NCBI GenBank assembly: GCA_031259655.1
Contig: JAIRLF010000151.1
Span: 1 to 8,192 of the forward strand
Direction of reading: 5' to 3'
DNA from: Prevotellaceae bacterium
GTDB taxonomy: Bacteria; Bacteroidota; Bacteroidia; Bacteroidales; UBA932
Length of the DNA: 8,192 nt
Made by a program: the position numbers and the translations under genes. Below the pieces are notes generated by a model that ran no database searches, was not told where the DNA came from, and was given only the letters and a program-made list of their open reading frames with translations. Shown here in pieces: positions 7,101-8,192 of this stretch (within the stretch, counting starts at the first letter, position 1; each line of letters starts with the position of its first letter).

Positions 7101-7341
7101 GATTATAAAATATTTCACGTACCTCCCGCGCATTATACTTTTTCATCCATTCCGGTTGATTGCTTTTGTCGCGCCCGTGGATGTGTTTGCCGATGGTCTC
7201 TTTGCCCTGCTCGGCATTGTCCGTTAACTTGTTTTGCGCCTGCATACTGATGCAAAGGCACAGTGTCATGAATAATAAAATACTTTTCCTAATTTCTTTA
7301 GAGATTCCGGCTAAAATAATACTTGCTAAAATCTTTTTCAT
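4192..7341 (-). CDS. GH106-like glycoside hydrolase, putative alpha-L-rhamnosidase
   Basis: A large secreted glycosidase of 1049 residues, close to the usual GH106 length. GH106 enzymes remove terminal alpha-L-rhamnose from plant polysaccharides such as rhamnogalacturonan. Cleavage after SMQAQ (about residue 36) would release the mature enzyme into the periplasm. The catalytic part, about residues 75-530, opens with PHTFWFWDNAI (87-97) and carries HPRSGF (121-126), DEYNWPSG (165-172), GVFVDNEGDYG (295-305), NLWEES (379-384) and PLMSEIMGVAGW (433-444). The acids Glu301, Glu382, Glu383 and Glu437 are the candidates for catalysis or metal binding. A Rossmann-like segment with VLLFHP, DFLIGD and GGLVILLGELPHG follows (519-635). 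The C-terminus (about 935-1049, YTGFLEYETSI to GLFGPVKL) is a GH2-type sugar-binding beta-sandwich. The start is odd: the signal has a long N-region with an extra hydrophobic patch (see findings). It begins 44 bases after the flavoprotein at 7386. Another rhamnosidase-like specificity is possible. Confidence 0.87.
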   Translation of the reverse strand: MKKILASIILAGISKEIRKSILLFMTLCLCISMQAQNKLTDNAEQGKETIGKHIHGRDKSNQPEWMKKYNAREVREIFYNPPMFYAPHTFWFWDNAIKDEYEAASMVKEMAKQRLNPGYAHPRSGFNQSVAALPLEQYLTDPWFNSFGNALKEAEENGLTLGYCDEYNWPSGHAAGKVLAQHPELEATYLSPKRHSATGKTEVNYESVDFAVAGKLFNNQIDASSLRIIGEGKNIKWTVPDGDWVIYTYTKKPHEGKDGGKVNYLDPKLMEVFIPLVHEQYDKHFANDMGKSIPGVFVDNEGDYGYKMAWSEHFAKQYQKKKKRDIRIWLPLLTEKDKDGLFVVARCDWFDVVSDVYNECYFEPLVGWLKERNMYYISNLWEESLQLQTTAVGDLMRTTRCVTMPGNDCLEMRSQDVHDFKEVQTVAEFEGRPLMSEIMGVAGWIQTPEMMKMTINSITSFGVNHVVPHGIYMNKKLETIPFPTDWYVENPYWNYLHYWNDFARRASFVTRQSNLVADVLLFHPLESVWSFSENYFSEEKGSWDKRADEANQVYTDAMRKMNEQNIDFLIGDKHYLSKGIIQRLDGGTKITVNNHDFQAIVLPSAYIIHRSSFEKIFEFAKRGGLVILLGELPHGSPEKGLNDKTIINRANALKQFSNVVNLASGKDKMDAMITTLNKKMKPQMRLENSGRLYTAQRKAGNINLYWFANNTDTLRHFTAWLRDGKGTAEIWDCETGEKKSVPSTTENGYQKVSLTLYPFEGYWLAFDPDITKTPADLKQPETTNVKEKVINTKWSIGYPDEKTVYKTTAKILYSSDSSVDSVKLQPGYDDSEWKYYSRRDKKANDSTNTWLYWRMNIPVGATSVTVPSHILGKDIWLNGRKINVTDSLILLPPESGLLSFALNCKEEKLSVAPFKFTTGVAENRELASWYSYGLQQYTGFLEYETSIIIEDTSSEIFVDLGETKYIAEVFVNDRSVGARLWPPFKFDISGAVKQGENKIKIRTGNLIAGKMWMKDDMGKLRTWGWRGTPDLSKCDAGLFGPVKLIFKEK
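7304..7335. repeat. dispersed repeat motif, copy 2 (inside the GH106 5' end)
   Basis: The second copy of the AT-rich motif, core CGGCTAAAATAATACTT on the plus strand, covers about codons 3-13 of the GH106 gene. It differs from 4147-4178 at 5 of 32 positions. The two copies sit in different reading frames of their genes, so the similarity is of DNA and not of protein. Confidence 0.5.
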
Positions 7342-7385
7342 CTGTCTATCTGTTTATTTAATCTTAGTTCAACTTTCATTATTAA
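7342..7385 (-). other. short intergenic gap, no clear promoter or terminator
   Basis: These 44 AT-rich bases separate the flavoprotein stop from the GH106 start. I find no TAnnTTTG element, no stable inverted repeat followed by a T-run, and no strong Shine-Dalgarno site, which favours read-through transcription from the upstream gene. Confidence 0.4.
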
Positions 7386-8192
7386 TTATTCATGTTTCCC
7401 CTGTGAAGGTACGCCTTTTTTCATCAAACTCTTCAAATCATCCAAATGTTCCGAATACACTTGCCGCGGCGAGATATTATTTTTTCTGCAGATTGACGCT
7501 GCCATACCGACGATTTCGCCCATACAGCCGCCGGTGCGCATGACCCGCGCTGTTCCGAGACCTTCGTGAGTAGCGCTGATATCGCGTCCCGCCATAAACA
7601 GGTTTTCGATGTTACGCGAATAAAAACAACGGTAAGGAATCCAGTACGGTTGCGGAAATCTCGTATAATGCGCAACAGAAATAAATTCGTCGCCTTCGAA
7701 TCCTTTTTGATATTTCGGATCCGGCAAATGCAAGTCGATAGACCAGCCGGTCGGAACGGCTGCATCTTCGTACTTCACCGAATTGACTAAATCCTCTTTC
7801 GAGAGGACGACGTCGCCCATCAAGCGCCGTGATTCCCGTTTACAGGCGATGTATGCCATCCAGTTTAATTTCGACGTCGGAAAAGCGCGGTCAACGTTTT
7901 TCAGGGCATCCCATGCGCCGTAAGCGGCGCGGAAATTCCAGTCGCGGATATATTCGGCTTTCTCGATAGGATGGTGATAAAATCCGCTCTCCCAATACCA
8001 GACGCCGAGTTTGAGCGGGTCTTTATCCTTACGTCCCGGAAAGGGTTTGTCCGAAAGGTCGAGCGCCCAGGGACAGCGCGGAAACGACGATTCCTCGCCG
8101 GTATCGACGATGTTCCATAAATTAGAGGGTCCCATGTGCCCGTCTTCGGTCATTTCGCAGTCTGCTCCGGCAAGAAAACCAAGACAGCCGTC
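7386..8192 (-). CDS. FAD-dependent oxidoreductase (PF12831-type), N-terminus beyond window edge
   Basis: The last 268 residues of a second flavoprotein; the frame is open to the right edge and no start is assigned. The ATG at 8153 is internal, because the codons before it (DGCLGFLAGADCE) match DGNLGYLAGAD of the copy at 1-1665. The shared core includes CPWAL, YIRD, W-x-AYI-x-x-KRESRRLxGDV and DLH; over the 20 residues around KRESRR, 15 are identical. The C-terminal block NLFMAGRDISATHEGLGTAR plus TGGCMGEIVGMAASI is the typical FAD/substrate-closing region of the family. Compared with the other copy this one lacks about 15 residues after GAD, so the two are diverged and not a fresh duplication. 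Substrate, cellular location and signal type cannot be judged here. The gene precedes GH106 by 44 bases and may head or belong to the same transcript. Confidence 0.88.
   Translation of the reverse strand, partial: DGCLGFLAGADCEMTEDGHMGPSNLWNIVDTGEESSFPRCPWALDLSDKPFPGRKDKDPLKLGVWYWESGFYHHPIEKAEYIRDWNFRAAYGAWDALKNVDRAFPTSKLNWMAYIACKRESRRLMGDVVLSKEDLVNSVKYEDAAVPTGWSIDLHLPDPKYQKGFEGDEFISVAHYTRFPQPYWIPYRCFYSRNIENLFMAGRDISATHEGLGTARVMRTGGCMGEIVGMAASICRKNNISPRQVYSEHLDDLKSLMKKGVPSQGKHE

Noticed and set aside
7386..8153. ATG at 8153 as the start of the right-hand flavoprotein
   Set aside because: The codons upstream to the window edge are open and match the FAD-contact segment of the paralogue, so this Met is internal and the gene continues beyond 8192.

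Overview
The window looks like chromosomal DNA of a Bacteroidota species, most likely order Bacteroidales. The reasons are a DUF6261 protein (a Bacteroidales family), signal peptides ending in the Bacteroidota-style 'QAQ', A-rich start regions with weak Shine-Dalgarno sites, and one good match to the Bacteroides-type promoter (TTTG, 20 bp, TAnnTTTG). All convincing genes lie on the minus strand, so transcription runs from right to left. I see no tRNA, rRNA, CRISPR array or transposase.

In transcription order the layout is as follows. (1) 8192-7386: the C-terminal 268 residues of a PF12831-type FAD-dependent oxidoreductase, whose start lies off the right edge. (2) 7341-4192: a 1049-residue secreted GH106-like glycoside hydrolase (putative alpha-L-rhamnosidase). 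(3) 4188-3823: a doubtful 121-codon reading frame built on five tandem copies of a 42-bp palindrome-containing repeat. (4) 3794-3063: a cytoplasmic DUF6261 protein. (5) 3059-1707: a secreted glycoside hydrolase of the MGH1/GH63-like (alpha/alpha)6 type with a twin-arginine signal. (6) 1665-1: the first 555 residues of a second FAD-dependent oxidoreductase, with a lipoprotein signal and an N-terminal beta-rich module; its C-terminus lies off the left edge. Genes are separated by 3 to 44 bases, so this could be one long operon. A consensus promoter just upstream of DUF6261 suggests the last three genes can also be transcribed separately.

The two glycosidases and two flavoproteins together suggest an exported pathway for a plant- or host-derived glycan, possibly rhamnose-containing. 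In it, flavin-dependent oxidation of a sugar or aglycone would accompany hydrolysis. No SusC/SusD pair, regulator or transporter is visible, so the substrate is inferred only from the GH106-like assignment.

The least explained part is 3795-4190. It holds five 42-bp repeats, each with an 18-bp inverted repeat, open on both strands, next to an uncharacterised DUF6261 gene and its own promoter. A motif found beside the array (4147-4178) recurs at 27 of 32 positions inside the first codons of the GH106 gene (7304-7335), where it is read in another frame. This looks like a repeat element that has settled in the operon and may have altered the 5' end of the GH106 gene.
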